From Sabellastarte sp. h YS-2021 (Eukaryota > Annelida > Polychaeta > Sabellida > Sabellidae), in contig OZ024939.1 in the NCBI GenBank assembly GCA_964017235.1, positions 44,680,241 to 44,744,240 on the forward strand: a stretch of 64,000 bases of DNA. Direction: 5' to 3'. The notes under the pieces are model-generated. The model saw only the letters and a list, made by a program, of their open reading frames with translations, ran no database searches and was not told the DNA's origin. This document shows positions 12,955 through 25,700 of the stretch, piece by piece (positions within the stretch are counted from its first letter, which is position 1; each line of letters starts with the position of its first letter). The position numbers and the translations under genes are program-made.

Positions 12955-15345
12955 TGTTATTAGGTGGGCGGCGGGGAAAAAGTTTGTCCGGTTGGTATCT
13001 CAAAGGAGGTGTGCAACATCTTTGTGTGACCTTTATTTGATTTTTGACCTTGCTGTAGTGACCTTCAATTTCAAAATCTTGTCAGGGCTGTCAAAACTAA
13101 ACCTTAGTTTTCCCGGGATAAAAAGTCCTGTTTTACACCAGAAATATAGTCTTTATCAGTGTTTCAGTGGGATTACTTGGGTGGTGGGGAAAAAGTTTGT
13201 CCCGGCGGTATCTCAAAGGAAAAGTTGTGCAATGTCTTGGTGTGACTGTCATTTGACCTTTGGTCTTGGTGTGACTGTCATTTGACCTTTGACCTTGCTG
13301 TAGTGACCTTGAATTTCAAAATCTTGTCGGAGCTGTGACTTAGAATGTGTAAGGTGTAGGAAGTTGATACTTGATAGGGACATTGGTGGGTGTAGATATG
13401 CAACATCATGGTGTGACCTTGATATGACCATCGTCTTTTCCATAGTGACCTTGACTTTAAAAAATATTGTCCAAGCTCTATCTTGGAAACTGCAAGGGGT
13501 AGGAAGTTGATGCTTGATAAGGACATTGGTCAGGGAGTGTGGGTGTGCAGTATCATTGTGTGTGACCTTGATTTGACTTTTGATGACATAATGACGAGTT
13601 TGAAAGTCTTGTCCAGGCTATATCTCGAAAACTATAAGGTGTAGGAACTTTATACTTGGTAGGGACACTGGTTAGGGAGTGTAGGTGTGAAATATCATTT
13701 GACCTTGGCTGTAGAGACCTTGACCGTTAAAATTTTGTCTGGGCTGTTCTGTTAAACCTTAAGGTGTAGGAAGTTGATGCTTGGTAAGGATATTGGTTCA
13801 GAGGGTAGGTGTGCAGTGTCCTGGTGTTACTTGATTTGACTTTAGACCTTGCCGTAGTGATGTTGACTTTAAAATCTTATCTGGGCTATATTTTAGAAAT
13901 GGTAAGGTGTAGGTAGCTGATACATAGTAGGGACATTCGTTAAGGCGTGCAAAAGTGCAGTGTCATGGTGTGATCTTGATTTGACCTTCCTGTTGTACCC
14001 AGAACCTTCAAAATCTTGTTAGCCATATGTTAGAAACTGTAAGTTGCAGAAAGTTGATCCTTGGATGGGTCATTGGAGTGTGCAGGTATGCAGGTCATGG
14101 TATGACCTTTAACCTTGTCTCTGCCAAAGTGTTTTCACCTGCCATGTTTGAGACATATTTGTCTTGTCACAAATATATATCCGTTGCATTAACTGATTAT
14201 TATATAACCAGATCAGTCAGGGATATACTGGTTTCACATCTGTCATTCTACTGTAGCTGTACGTTTTAACTTATGTGCAGTTTCACAGATTTCATTCAAA
14301 TCTGGCACTCACATGTTTTGGGTAAGGAGAGGAACCCTATTTTAAGGTGAGCTTAAAACTCCCAATATTAAATAACTTATGGCCACCTTAGGTCAGAAAT
14401 GTACCTTTGGCCACTGAAGGCCCCTAGGTCATAAACTATGTATCTCATCTGGCTAAAATTTTACTTGAAAACACATTAATATATTCTTACATATGCCAAG
14501 AATGACGACTTCAGGTTCAGTTTAAACTGTGTTTCAGACTCGTAATAATCCTACTGAAGGATAGTTTTCTACATTTTCATATACTTTGCCCTGTAATTTG
14601 TAAATGGTAATTCAAATGAGTCTCAAACTGTATCAGATATAAGTTTATGTAATCTTTGTCTATAGGAAATTTGAAGTGTGTACCTTTAATTTTAAGGTCA
14701 CCTTTAAGTCCCTATAATGCTCACAGAGACCCAATTTATGGACTTTTTGCTAGTTTTAAGCCCTCCAGCTGTCAAACCATGTGACTGATATAGTTGAAAT
14801 CTTATTTAGGGAATATGTTAATATGTTCTTTTTGCATGTGCTAAAACTCAAGGCTGACCCTGTGTATGAGCACCCACCTGATTTTCATATATTTAGCATT
14901 GTATTCCAAATGGTAAGTCTAACATCAAACTGTACTAGATATAACTTCTGCATGTGATCTTTGTGGAAAATTTGAGGTCTGTAGTTTAAATCTTAAGGCC
15001 ATCTTAAGGTCTGAAAAATATACCGACTGTGATCCAGTTTATGCACTTGTTGCCACTTTAATGCAGCTTACCCAGCTAAATCTGATCTGGGGACATATAA
15101 CCTGTTCCAATTCCTATAGGCCAAATTCAAAACTTTCTATTCACATTTACACTATAACGCCCCAATAGAACCCTTCTGGAGATTTTATCTGCATTTGTCA
15201 TATAGTTTGTCTTGTAATTTGGAAATGGCTAGTGTCACAAGCCTCAACCTGGAGTAAAATATAACTTTTGTGTGTAAGTTTTATCTGTGGGGAGTTTAAA
15301 GTCTGTAGGTTTAATTTTTAAGGTCACGTTAAAGTTCATTAGCTG
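12955..15345 (+). mobile_element. Decayed relative of the Helentron-like H2 family
   Basis: The left half (to about 14,120) is a degenerate array of roughly 150-180 bp units with 'gtagtgaccttgaatttcaa', 'aaaatcttgtc', 'tatatctcgaaaac' and 'ggtgtaggaagttgatactt'. The right half (about 14,330-15,345) matches the A part of the H2 element at 25,380-27,000. An example is 'ccctattttaaggtga' followed by 'aacttatggccacctta' and 'ggtcagaaat'. Its divergence makes it much older than the near-identical H2 copies downstream. Confidence 0.7.
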
Positions 15346-16335
15346 TTGTACTTAGTACTTTGATCAGCAGCAATGAACAAATAAAAAGACAGTTTAACAT
15401 TGGTATATGGTATTGTATTGGGGATTTCTATGTTGGGGATTTGCTATGGGTTTGTAATCTGGAGTTTTCATATATAGTCCCTGTTACCATTTAAACCAGA
15501 ACTGGACCTGTGTACTATGACAAATATCAGCATCTGTCAGTCTTTTCCCTTCAATATATCCCTACCCCCTGCATATCTCGCAATGGTAGGGACAATGAGT
15601 GGAATGTATAGGTTTAGAAAAGTTGCCCTCACAAATTCTTATTATATTGCTATATCAAGAGAAAACTGCAATGCCATATGCAAAAGGGAAAATTTTTGCA
15701 TGTTTGCGACCTGAGGCTATACCTCCCCGAAATATTACAGGATTTCCCTTGTACACTTTATACTTTGTTGAGTGGGGTTCTCTATTGTAAGAGATTATGG
15801 GTTTGAGCCAACTATAAGCCTTGTCCCATGACCCCAAGTTTGAATATTATAAGTGGTATAATGTGCTACTAATCTCAAGATAGTGATAATTATCATGAAT
15901 TAGAACATGAAGTGTGTATGTTTTGATCAATTGTCAAAAGCTCTAGTTATCATGGAAGTGCAGTAACCCACCCAAATTCTGGAGCTATCTTCTCGATAAT
16001 AAATTATTTTTAAAGTTCTACACAAAAAAGATGCATAATTGGAAGATGCACTGAACATGATTTTCCCTTATTTGACAAAATTGTGCAGAACAAAACCAAC
16101 TATTGCCACTGATTCTATGAGCTGTATTTCATTTCAGCTTACATGATATTTTCAATATTATCAAATGTCCTTTAACTATTTCTATGGTTTCATTTGTTTG
16201 TGTTAAAAAACTGAATATTTCATGCAGATTATGGCCATGGTTTACAAATGTGCATGCCACACCTTGCTATAATGTATAAGACTAGCTATCTATAATCATT
16301 TGTTTAAAGAAAAAGCCATGCTTGGTGTAATAATA
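15346..16335. other. Unique sequence, nothing recognised
   Basis: No exon, array or paired terminal repeats seen. Confidence 0.45.
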
Positions 16336-16490
16336 GAGGGCCTCGGTGGCCTAGTGCTTAGCAAGTTTGGCATTTTATCATAGGCTGTCACCACTGTGGG
16401 TGGGAGTCCCACAAGTGACAATGCTGAAAACCTGTGCCAACATGACCCTGGCTGTTGAAGGGGATGTACAACCACAACTTTGACTTTGAT
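16336..16490 (+). mobile_element. tRNA-derived SINE, copy 1
   Basis: The head is tRNA-like: an A-box-like TGGCCTAGTGCTTAGCA and a B-box region ending in GGGAGTCCCAC, about 45 bases apart. It is followed by 'gaccctggctgttgaa' and a tail ending in 'aactttgacttt'. It aligns over its whole length with 50348-50502 and in part with 22645-22772. Confidence 0.8.
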
Positions 16491-16739
16491 GTAATAATTT
16501 CTACTGTAGAAAATAATCATGCCACTGGCTGTTGTAATTGGCACTAGAATTAAAGTAAAAACAAAACTAACCTCAATTGTAGTCCCCATATTCTTACAAA
16601 TAAGTTTGATTTCGTAGATTGCTGTAGGATTTGCTTGGTTTGGGTTTTTGTTACATGTGGCATTCTTGTGTAACTAATGTCTAGCTCATATTCTCCGAAA
16701 AGTCGTAGCGTGAGGTTTTGGCGATATTCTTGTTCTGTA

Positions 16740-16866
16740 GCGTTCGCTAGATGGCGCTTTTGACACGGAAGTAAGGAAAGAAAACAACATGTCAGAATGA
16801 CGGCTCTTTGTTCAGGATAAATGTAAACTTGTAACAATATAGAGATATCTGACCGGATACTGAAGC
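16740..16866 (+). promoter_or_regulatory. Promoter-like 5' region of the short kinase isoform
   Basis: Immediately upstream of the ATG at 16867 are AGATGGCGC (16749-16757, YY1-like) and ACGGAAGTA (16765-16773, ETS-like). These are typical of TATA-less promoters. No TATA box is visible. The region follows 11 kb of gene-free sequence after TRAK. Confidence 0.4.
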
Positions 16867-16951
16867 ATGGAGCGTTTTGAAAGAGAGGACTCCTACGAAC
16901 ACGTTTCACGTTCCCCATCTGTTTCTCCAAGCAAAGTGAAATTGCGTGAAT
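16867..16951 (+). CDS. CDK14: Candidate alternative first coding exon of the PFTAIRE kinase (short isoform)
   Basis: ATG in a good context (GAAGCATGG), then 28 codons, MERFEREDSYEHVSRSPSVS..., ending GAA T|gtaagt at 16951/16952. The peptide is charged and SP-rich, unlike the random translations around it. It leaves in phase 1, exactly the phase of the exon 2 acceptor at 43432. The joined protein would be 629 aa, close to what is usual for CDK14/15/Eip63E proteins with a modest N-terminus. There is no competing + strand frame. The minus-strand 126-codon frame across it has no recognisable features. The splice to 43432, 26 kb away, is inferred. Confidence 0.55.
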
Positions 16952-17238
16952 GTAAGTGTCTCCTCAAATCTTTTCACCCTCTCACATTCATCGGATTATA
17001 TTCAGCTACGAAACCGGCATTACTGATAAATACTTGTTGCTGAAAACATTTGTAAGTACAGCCAGGAGCTTCATATCGATATGTAAGTCTGTAACACCTA
17101 GACGTAACTCTGCAACAGGTTGAAATATTAATCTAAGGAGTGTTTCCAGTGCTGTCACAGTTGATCCAATTTATTGAGTGACAAGTTACCTATGAACATG
17201 TATGAGTTGGTAGATTGACAACTGCAAAATTTTATCTA

Positions 17239-18035
17239 GTGATGGTGGACCAATTCACGCCCGTGTACCTATTCACGCCCACCCTCAATTTTCTTAAAGA
17301 TTCATAGTTTTTCATAGAAAAGATGTTTACCACATCATAGATAATTCGGCGAGGTTATGTCCCGGGACATCCCGATATGTAACATATTGGCTATATGTCG
17401 GGAAGTGCTAAATTGTGAGAACTGAGAATTGCTTCATCCAGGGAAGTGCTTTATATCAAAGGAGGCTTTGCAATATTTTACAAAATGAAAAACATCAAAA
17501 AAGATCAAATACTTTAAGCTCAGAATTCACGGCAGTAGCACCAACTCATTAATATTCATGAGATGTGAGGTGACAGATTTCGCGGGGTTTTCTAACAGTA
17601 TTTTATGAAATAGTACTTCAATGAAGATCAAATAACTTAAACTTGAGAATTCACGGCAGTAGCATCAACTCATCAATATTCATGAGAAGATATGAGGTCA
17701 CGGATTTCCCAGGATTTTCCAAAAATACTTTATAAAATGGCAGCTTCTATGAAACTCAAGAATTCATGGTGGTAGCATCAACTCATTAATATTCATGAAA
17801 AGATATGAGGTCACAGATTTCCCGGAAAACTGACAATAAAAAATCAACCAATGAAATTAGTTCCGGACATTTAGCCAGTAATTTACATATCGGGATGTCC
17901 CATGATTTACCACTGCGTAGATAATTATCAAATTGATTATATACATTGGTAATTTATTGTGTAACTGTGATTGTTTTTGAGAAATTTAGGGGTGGGCGTG
18001 AAAGGGTATACAGGGATGAATTGGTCCGCCACCAC
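17239..18035 (+). mobile_element. TA-flanked MITE, 'GTGGTGG' family, copy 1 (interrupted)
   Basis: Ends GTGATGGTGGACCAATTCAC and, reversed, GTGGTGGCGGACCAATTCAT, flanked by TA at 17237-17238 and 18036-18037. Subterminal 'cacgcccaccc' and 'ggggtgggcgtg' complete the inverted repeats. Two shorter copies at 18201-18417 and 19413-19611 show what the uninterrupted element looks like. A TA target duplication suggests the Tc1/mariner group. Confidence 0.85.
17347..17917. mobile_element. 571-bp TIR element with 9-bp target duplication, nested in the MITE
   Basis: Flanked by tagataatt at 17338-17346 and 17918-17926. Copy 3 of the host MITE has a single tagataatt at that place, which proves the insertion. 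Imperfect terminal inverted repeats of about 35 bp share the exact core GGGACATCCCGATATGTAA. The interior is three diverged tandem units of about 115 bp ('aattcacggcagtagca', 'attaatattcatga'). A 9-bp duplication is typical of Mutator-like (MULE) elements. Confidence 0.8.
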
Positions 18036-18128
18036 TAGTCATTTGGTGAAGAAATGATTCCCACAGGAAAGTTGAAAGATCAGAAGTCACATTCATCTAA
18101 TTGATAGTGTTTGGTGTGTTGTTGATTA

Positions 18129-18834
18129 CCAGACGTTTCGACCCTCCGGATGTTTCGACCTACTTTTGCCTGACAATTCAACCCAATATTTGGAAGCATA
18201 GTGGTGGCTGACCAATTCACGCCCGGGTACCAATTCACGCCCACCCCATAATTTATCCAAAACAATCACAGTTAAACAATAAATTACAAATGTAAATGAG
18301 CCATTTGATGATTATCTATGATGTGGTAAACCTCTTCTCAATGAAAAATAATAAATCTTCAAGAAAATTGAGGGTGGGCCTGAATTCGTACCCGGGCGTG
18401 AATTGGTCCACCACCACTAGATGAAGAGCAAATACACCTTCGTGGATGCTTCCATTTTATATAATATTGCAAGGAAATCACAGGGTAAATCTGTAGCCTC
18501 GTATCTTATAAATATTATTGACTTGGGTGCTATGGCCATGAGTTCTGTAGTTTAAATTATTTGATTATTATCGTTCATGCTTCTATTTTATAAAGAAGTA
18601 TTTTATAAAATATTGCAAGGAAATGCCTGGGGAAATCCGTGTCCTCGTATTTTCTCATGATTATTAATAACTTAGGTGCTATGACCGTGAGTTCTCGAGT
18701 TTGAAGTGTATTTGATCTTCATCTATGCATCCATTTTTTTTTATAAAATCTTGCAAGGAAATGTCAGGGATAAAAGTAGATCAAAACATCTGAAAAAACA
18801 TTGTCGAAATGTCTGGTGGGTCGAAACATCTTGA
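18129..18834. mobile_element. TIR element with 'GTTTCGACC' ends, carrying a nested MITE
   Basis: The left end CCAGACGTTTCGACCC is followed by a second GATGTTTCGACC. The right end, reversed, is TCAAGATGTTTCGACCC, then CAGACATTTCGAC. TA flanks both ends (18127-18128, 18835-18836). The interior 18425-18780 is a diverged, inverted version of the tandem units inside 17347-17917. The MITE at 18201-18417 sits within it. Confidence 0.7.
18201..18417 (+). mobile_element. TA-flanked MITE, 'GTGGTGG' family, copy 2
   Basis: 217 bp. Ends GTGGTGGCTGACCAATTCAC and, reversed, GTGGTGGTGGACCAATTCAC. TA at 18199-18200 and 18418-18419. Nested in 18129-18834. Confidence 0.9.
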
Positions 18835-18836
18835 TA

Positions 18837-19410
18837 CCATGTTGAATATATATAGATGCAATATTTTCTGCGATTTAGCGTTTCCCGAGATTTAGCCAAA
18901 TTGATAAACATTGGGAGTTCCCAGTGCACAACTTCGCCATTATATATAATTGTACAATGTAAGTATTCTGATGAAACAAATTTATATCTATCTACATAAA
19001 GGTAGAGTGATGGACATATGTACCTATTCATGTTCACCAGTGGTGTGAACGATTAAACCGGTATGTAGTTTATAGTTTGTTTCTTCTATAAATAACAAAA
19101 TCCGCAAAGAATATTTAGGAACTTGTTATTGAAAACATATTTTAGGCTTTCTGATTGCTGATACCTCATGAAAATGAAAACAATACATATTTGGTGAAAT
19201 ACAGTATATGTCATTTTTACTCTGTGTTGAGCAAAAGTGATATTTATGCACTTTATAATATCTCGTGCAAGCCATTTCCATTTGCAAGTTATGACTCATG
19301 TACGCCTGTGATTAATTTTCACTGCACAGTAACAACCCTATGAAATACCAGATTCTGTTCATTTTCAAAGAGATTTTATGATGACTACTGAGAAACGATT
19401 GAAAAAGCTT
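18837..19410. other. Unique sequence, nothing recognised
   Basis: AT-rich with no supportable gene or repeat. Confidence 0.45.
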
Positions 19411-19412
19411 TA

Positions 19413-19611
19413 GTGGTGGTGGACCAATTCACGCCCATGTACCTATTCACGCCCATCCTCAATTTTCTTAAAGATTTGTTATTTTTCATAGAAAAGATGT
19501 TGACCACAACATAGATAATTATCAAATTGATCAAATACATTGGTAATTTATTGTGTAACTGTGATTGTTTTGGAGAAATTTTGGGGTGGGTGTGAACTGG
19601 TCCAGCACCAC
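19413..19611 (+). mobile_element. TA-flanked MITE, 'GTGGTGG' family, copy 3
   Basis: 199 bp. Ends GTGGTGGTGGACCAATTCAC and, reversed, GTGGTGCTGGACCAGTTCAC. TA at 19411-19412 and 19612-19613. It contains the uninterrupted 'acatagataattatcaaatt' site that identifies the nested insertion in copy 1. Confidence 0.9.
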
Positions 19612-19613
19612 TA

Positions 19614-22600
19614 TAGATTTTATGTTTGTAAAGGATATCGATCATATGTGCTTGTGTTAATGCATATTTTGATCAAAAGAAGTTCACACAACTACAATAT
19701 ATTTGAAACAAGCAAAAGTACAGTTTTTGCTTCCCAGTTGTGCAAAGTTACATGGAGAGATTATTAATGTTGGGTAGAGGTGTGATGTGTACAAAAAATT
19801 GTCGTCAGTCGCTCGCCTATGAAATTTCAGTTGCCCTCCCAAAGTTTAGAATCTACCTTGACAGGAAACAACATCCACAAATGAACAAAAAAAATGTATA
19901 TATAAAGATAAAACCATATAAAATAATAGTGAATGTCATTTCTAAAATTGTCCATTAATGTGATTTAGTGAAAGTAAGGAATGTTATTATTGTTTTTATT
20001 AACCAATTGGCCCAATTCATTAGTATTTTAAAAATAAACGACTTGTAACATGAACTCTCGACCCCAAAAATTTGGATATCGTTTACATGAAATTTTAGTT
20101 TGTTTAGTGGGAATCGATGACTCGTGTTAGGAGATATTTTATTCATTTTGCCTATTACAAATATGGGAAATGCATTTGATTGATACAGGTACATCATCAA
20201 ATGCGCAGTAATTTTGAAAAGGTCCAAGCTCTATTTTTAATAGATCAGCAGGTATCTTTGCTTTAGTTAATCATTGCATATTATATTCTCTTTGAAGTGC
20301 AAAAAGAAGCATTTTTTTGGCCATCAAATATTCTTGGTTTCAAGAGTGAGCTGTGAGTTTAAATTCGGAAACATAGTATTGAATTGCTGAAAAACTATGT
20401 GAAGAGCAAAATGAAGTATTTCATTGCCTTTTGAATGCATGGGTTTCATAATTATCAGTCACCAGTGAGGTGTAAAGTGTCGGTTGTCAGTGGCAATAAT
20501 CGGTACATTTTCCACGATTTCACATCATCCTGGGTAAATCTAGTATTTTCCAGGAAATATCATAATGCACATTGTACCATTTATTTATTTTTTTTTTTGA
20601 TTAGGCAATGTGCAATCTTTGTGCAGTTTTATAGTTCACCAATGTAATCCTTTTTATGTAAAGTAGGTCCAACATTGTGTCAGGCTGCTTTATCACTTTA
20701 TTGAGTGAAACTGTTGAAATATATAGCAAAAATGTGACATATTCTCACCTACTTCACTGTTATAGTCTAATTTGCAACACAATTGTGGGTATATTGGAGA
20801 GATACAGTCAGCCATTACTTTAGCCATTATTCTACAAGATTTTCAATGACAAACATCAGTGCTCTGTTTGACAAAAGTCTCTCATATTAAAAGACATAGA
20901 GTTTTTTTTTTCATTGGCATGTGATGTCAGCAAGACCAGGACATTAGTGCTGATAGAAAAAAACATTTCTGGATGCGGGGGACTTGTTAGATCTGTAGTA
21001 ATGTGGCAATTCACTAATCTATTTGGGAAATTTAGTGTAAAGCATTGAGTTATAACAGTGAATGCAGTATCTTGGTCCAGTGAGTAGTGGTAAGAACAGA
21101 CCTTGGTGTGTTCTCTTTGTCAAGTTGTTTTGTCGCTATGTGCAAACCGATTTGTCAAATCTGTTAAAAATCAGTGGTAGCACTTAACAATTCACTGAAT
21201 TGCCAAAATACATGAAACCTTATTGCTTAATTTAAGCAAGAGTCTAATTATGGGGTCCCCATTCCTTAGACATTGCTTCTGTTGATTTTGTTTTCATTTA
21301 AGTCATTGTAGTCTCACACTCAACATGAAACTGCAGTTCTGACATAGTGTGTGAGTTTACACAGAATGTAAAGCAGTTGATTGGAGTTTTAACTAAACAA
21401 ATAATATCTGGGCTATTATTATACAGGTCCACTCCTGGTTACAATTAATTGCAAACAAATTAAATTTGGCAGTAATGGGGATGAATACACGAGTTTATCT
21501 ATTAAATTTACAGTTTTGATTATGGATAACTTCTCAAGACACTTTTACAAATGATCGGATCCCACTAAAGTAGCCACATTGTTAAGTTAGAATCCATGAA
21601 GTTAGCATCAGCTAATTAGAAACCCATCAGCAACTCTGCCCAATAATAGTGTTTCAAGGTTGAAATTCCTGCCCATCATTTTTTTCCATCAGTCTTTAAT
21701 GTAAACTTCTGTTATTTTAATCTGAACTAAAATTGATAGGTTATAAAACCCTTTGTCAGTGTTGTATTATTGCATTTCAGAGGCTATTGGGAAAAAAGAG
21801 AGGATTCATTTGAATAATTTAATCCTCTACATATTTGTCCTTTGATGACTGATGGCATTTAGAGATTAGAGATCATAGAACAAAAACATGTGCAATTGGA
21901 ATTGATATTTGGATATAATTTTTTGAAGATTAGTTGAATAAAGAAGTCAAAGAACATTAAAGAAAACATATTTGTACTTGACTGATAGGTACTTGGAAGT
22001 TACGCAGTGGTACATCAAAGATTCGGAGATCTGAGTACTTCTTTAAATTAAAATATGCTTTTGCTTGAGCTTTTAACATTGACAAAACAATCCACACATT
22101 TTAAGTTCGCCTTTTCTAATGTTTGTACATGCATTAAAAGGTTAAAACGTATAACATTGAGAAGGTTTATGACCCCAAACAGTTTGCATGTATTGAAATC
22201 AGTTGTGGTTTTACCGTGGAACTGATTTGAAGTTTTGTATCACAGCATGAATGAGGTGTTTCAGTAAATTTTTACTGACAATACAAGACAGTATACAGAC
22301 ATAAAATGTCTACATAAACACCTCTTTGTGTGAGGTGTCTTCTTGTCAAACAGAATACAGAGAAGGTGATTGAGTAGAACAAACACAGCACCCAGAGAAG
22401 GGCTTTGTACAGAAATCCTCAAGACAAGCCTCCATTCAAATGGCTACCATATTCTCCACCAATATCCTGCACAAATCACTGTCATATATAAAGAGACCTC
22501 TTTTATCATTTAGAGGCATAATTTTTCATGGTCTGATTATTATTGCAACTAGTCCATGTCTTGATTTTTATCTGAAATAGATACATGTACACCTCTATGC

Positions 22601-22644
22601 TCTTACAGTACTGTAGAGGTTCTAGTTGGTTTGATCTTATCTGT
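19614..22644. other. Three kilobases of unique sequence, no gene seen
   Basis: No exon-like frame, array or terminal-repeat pair. In the short-isoform model this is intron 1 of the kinase gene. Confidence 0.45.
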
Positions 22645-22772
22645 CATATGGCATCTTATTTAAGGCTGTCACATCAGTGTGGGTTCCACTGTGCCATGTG
22701 GCAGAGCTTGGGACTTGCCCCAGTATGACCCTGGCCCTAGAACAGGACATAAAGCCCCAATTTTGACTTGAC
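22645..22772 (+). mobile_element. tRNA-derived SINE, copy 2, 5'-truncated
   Basis: Retains 'aaggctgtcacatcagtgtg', the 'tgaccctggc' block and the tail 'ccccaattttgactt'. The A box is lost. It lies 20 bp before the left end of the H1 copy. Confidence 0.7.
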
Positions 22773-25700
22773 TCTCAGAATAACATGATTTTTATGTTGT
22801 CACTCTGTGGCATGGGCGTACGCGTACGCGTCCGCGTGAACAACTTCTCCTCCAAAACTACAAGGCCTAGAGACGTGCTGTTTTTTTTAAAAGATACCTT
22901 ATCTATCGAGGATGAAAAATTGTTCAAGGCATGCAAATCTGTCTGTTCGTCTGTTTGCTAGAGACATTACAAGGGGGGTACCCCCACCAAAAGTGTGAAA
23001 ATTTCAACACTTAATCACAATTTTCTCAGTGACTATTGCAGGGATTTCTCTCATATCTTGCATATATGTACTAGGCCAGAGGTAGATTCTCTTGTGTGAG
23101 TATGAGACCTGGATCTGTCTTACTTTTTTTTAATAAATTTTTTTAATAATTTTTAATGCATTAAAATTCATGAAATCATGCACAAAATCATTTATAACTT
23201 GAAAACTGTTGCATCTAGAGCATTTTGTTAAAATATGTTATTCAGCTATTTTTTCATAGCTACAATATGGTGAGTAAGTTGGGTGCCTGTCTCAATAGCT
23301 AAGTGAGTAATAGCTACTTTTGGGCTTTTCAGTAACTTCCATCATGAGTAGAATCACTTGTAACTTAAAAACTATTGCATTTAGAGAATTTCGTATAAAT
23401 ATGTTATTCAGCTACTTTTGGGTCAGCTATAACATAGTAAAATTTTAGACCTGTAGCTCATGGCATAGCTGAGTAATAGCTACTTTTAGGTTATCACTGT
23501 TGAGTAAATCGCTTATAACTTCAAAACTATTGCATTTAGAGAATTTCGTATAAATATGTTATTCAGCTACTTTTGGGTCAGCTATAACATAGTAAAATTT
23601 CAGACCTGTAGCTCATGGCATAGCTGAGTAATAGATACTTTTAGGTTATCACTGTTGAGTAAATCGCTTATGACTTGAAAACTATTGCATTTAGAGTATT
23701 TTGTTTCAATATGTTATTCACCTATTTTGGGATCAGCTATAACATAGTGAAGTTTCAGATCTGTGGCTCATTGCATAGCTGAGTGATAGCTACTTTGAAG
23801 TTCTCACTATTGAGTAAATCGGTTGTAATTGGAAAACTATTGCATTTAGAGAATTTCGTATAAATATGTTATTCAGCTACTTTTGGGTCAGCTATAACAT
23901 AGTAAAATTTCAGACCTGTAGCTCATTGCATAGCTGAGTAATAACTACTTTGAGGTTCTCACTATTGAGTAAATCAGTTGTAATTGCAAAACTATTGCAT
24001 TTAGAGAATTTAGTATAAATATGTTATTCAGCTACTTTTGGGTCAGCTATAACATAGTAAAATTTCAGACCTGTAGCTCATGGCATAGCTGAGTAATAGC
24101 TACTTTTAGGTCATCACTATTGAGTAAATCAGTTGTAACTTGAAAACTATTGCATTTACAGTATTTTGCTTAAATATGTTGTTCACCTACTTTTGGGTCA
24201 GCTATAACATAGTAAAATTTCAGACCTGTAGCTCATGGCATAGCTGAGTAATAGCTACTTTTAGGTTATCACTGTTGAGTAAATCGCTTATAACTTGGAA
24301 ATTATTGCATTTAGAGTATTTTGTTTCAATATGTTATTCACCTATTTTGGGGTCAGCTATAACATAGTGAAGTTCCAGACCTGTGACTCATTGCATAGCT
24401 GAGTAATAGCTACTTTGAAGTTCTCAATGTTGAGTAAATCACTTGTAATTTGAAAACTATTGCATTTAGAGAATTTAGTATAAATATGTTATTCAGCTAC
24501 TTTTGGGTCAGCTATAACATAGTAAAATTTCAGACCTGTAGCTCATGGCATAGCTGAGTAATAGCTACTTTTAGGTTATCACTGTTGAGTAAATCACTTA
24601 TAACTTGAAAACTATTGCATTTAGAGTATTTTGTTTCAATATGTTATTCACCTATTTTGGGGTCAGCTATAACATAGTGAAGTTCCAGACCTGTGGCTCA
24701 TTGCATAGCTGAGTAATAGCTACTTTGAAGTTCTCACTGTTGAGTAAATCAGTTGTAATTGGAAAACTATTGCCTTTACAGAAATTTGTGCAAATATGTT
24801 ATTCAGCTACTTTTGGGTCAGCTATAACATAGTGAAATTATAGACCTATAGCTCATGGCACAACTGAGCAATAGCTATTCTCAGGTACTGACTGTTGAGT
24901 AAATCAGCTATAACTTGAAAAATATTGCATTTGGAGTATTTTGTTAAAATATATTGTTCACCTACTTTTGCGTCAGCTATAACATAGTGAAATTACAGAC
25001 CTATAGCTCATGGCATAGCGGAGCAATAGCTATTTTCAGGTTCTCACTATTGAGTAAATCAGTTGTAGCTTGAAAACTATTGCATTTACAGTATTTTGCT
25101 TAAATATGTTGTTCACCTACTTTTTAGGTCAGTGCAAAAATTCAGACATGTAGCTCATTGCATAGCTGAGTAATAGTTACTTTGAGGTTCTCACTCTTGA
25201 GTAAATCAGTTGTAACTTGAAAATTATTATATCCCCAGACGAAAGTCGGGGATATATTGGATTCAGGTCCGTCGCGCCGCCGCCGCCGCCGTAGAAATTT
25301 CCTTGTGGACGCGATAACTCAAAAACAAATTAATATTTTTTTTTCAAACTTGGTACACATGTTAAGGGTGCCCAAAGGAAGATCCCTATTTTAAGGTGAC
25401 CTTAAACTCCCAGTAAAAAAGAACTTATGGCCACCTTAAGGTCAGAAATTGCACTTTTGGCCACTTAGAGCCCTGTAGGTCACAAACTATGATGCTCAGC
25501 TGGCTGAAATTTTACCTGACAACACATTAATATGTTCTTAGTACATGTGCCGAAAATCATGACTTTAAGTTGAGGAGAAAATTGTGTTTGAGGCCCATAA
25601 ATACCCCCACTTAGGGATTTTTTGCTATACTTTTCACATATTTTGCCCTATAATTTGGAAGTGATAATTCTGATGAGTCTCAAACTGCGCTAGGTATAAC

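Noticed and set aside
16550-16930. 126-codon minus-strand frame over the candidate first exon
   Set aside because: No recognisable motif. The + strand has an ATG, donor and phase match.
20435-20647. 70-codon frame in the large featureless interval
   Set aside because: Composition and length are as expected by chance; no motif or splice support.
25263-25295. GCC repeats as a coding or CpG-island signal
   Set aside because: Located at the same place in both H2 copies with different length, so it is a microsatellite belonging to the element.
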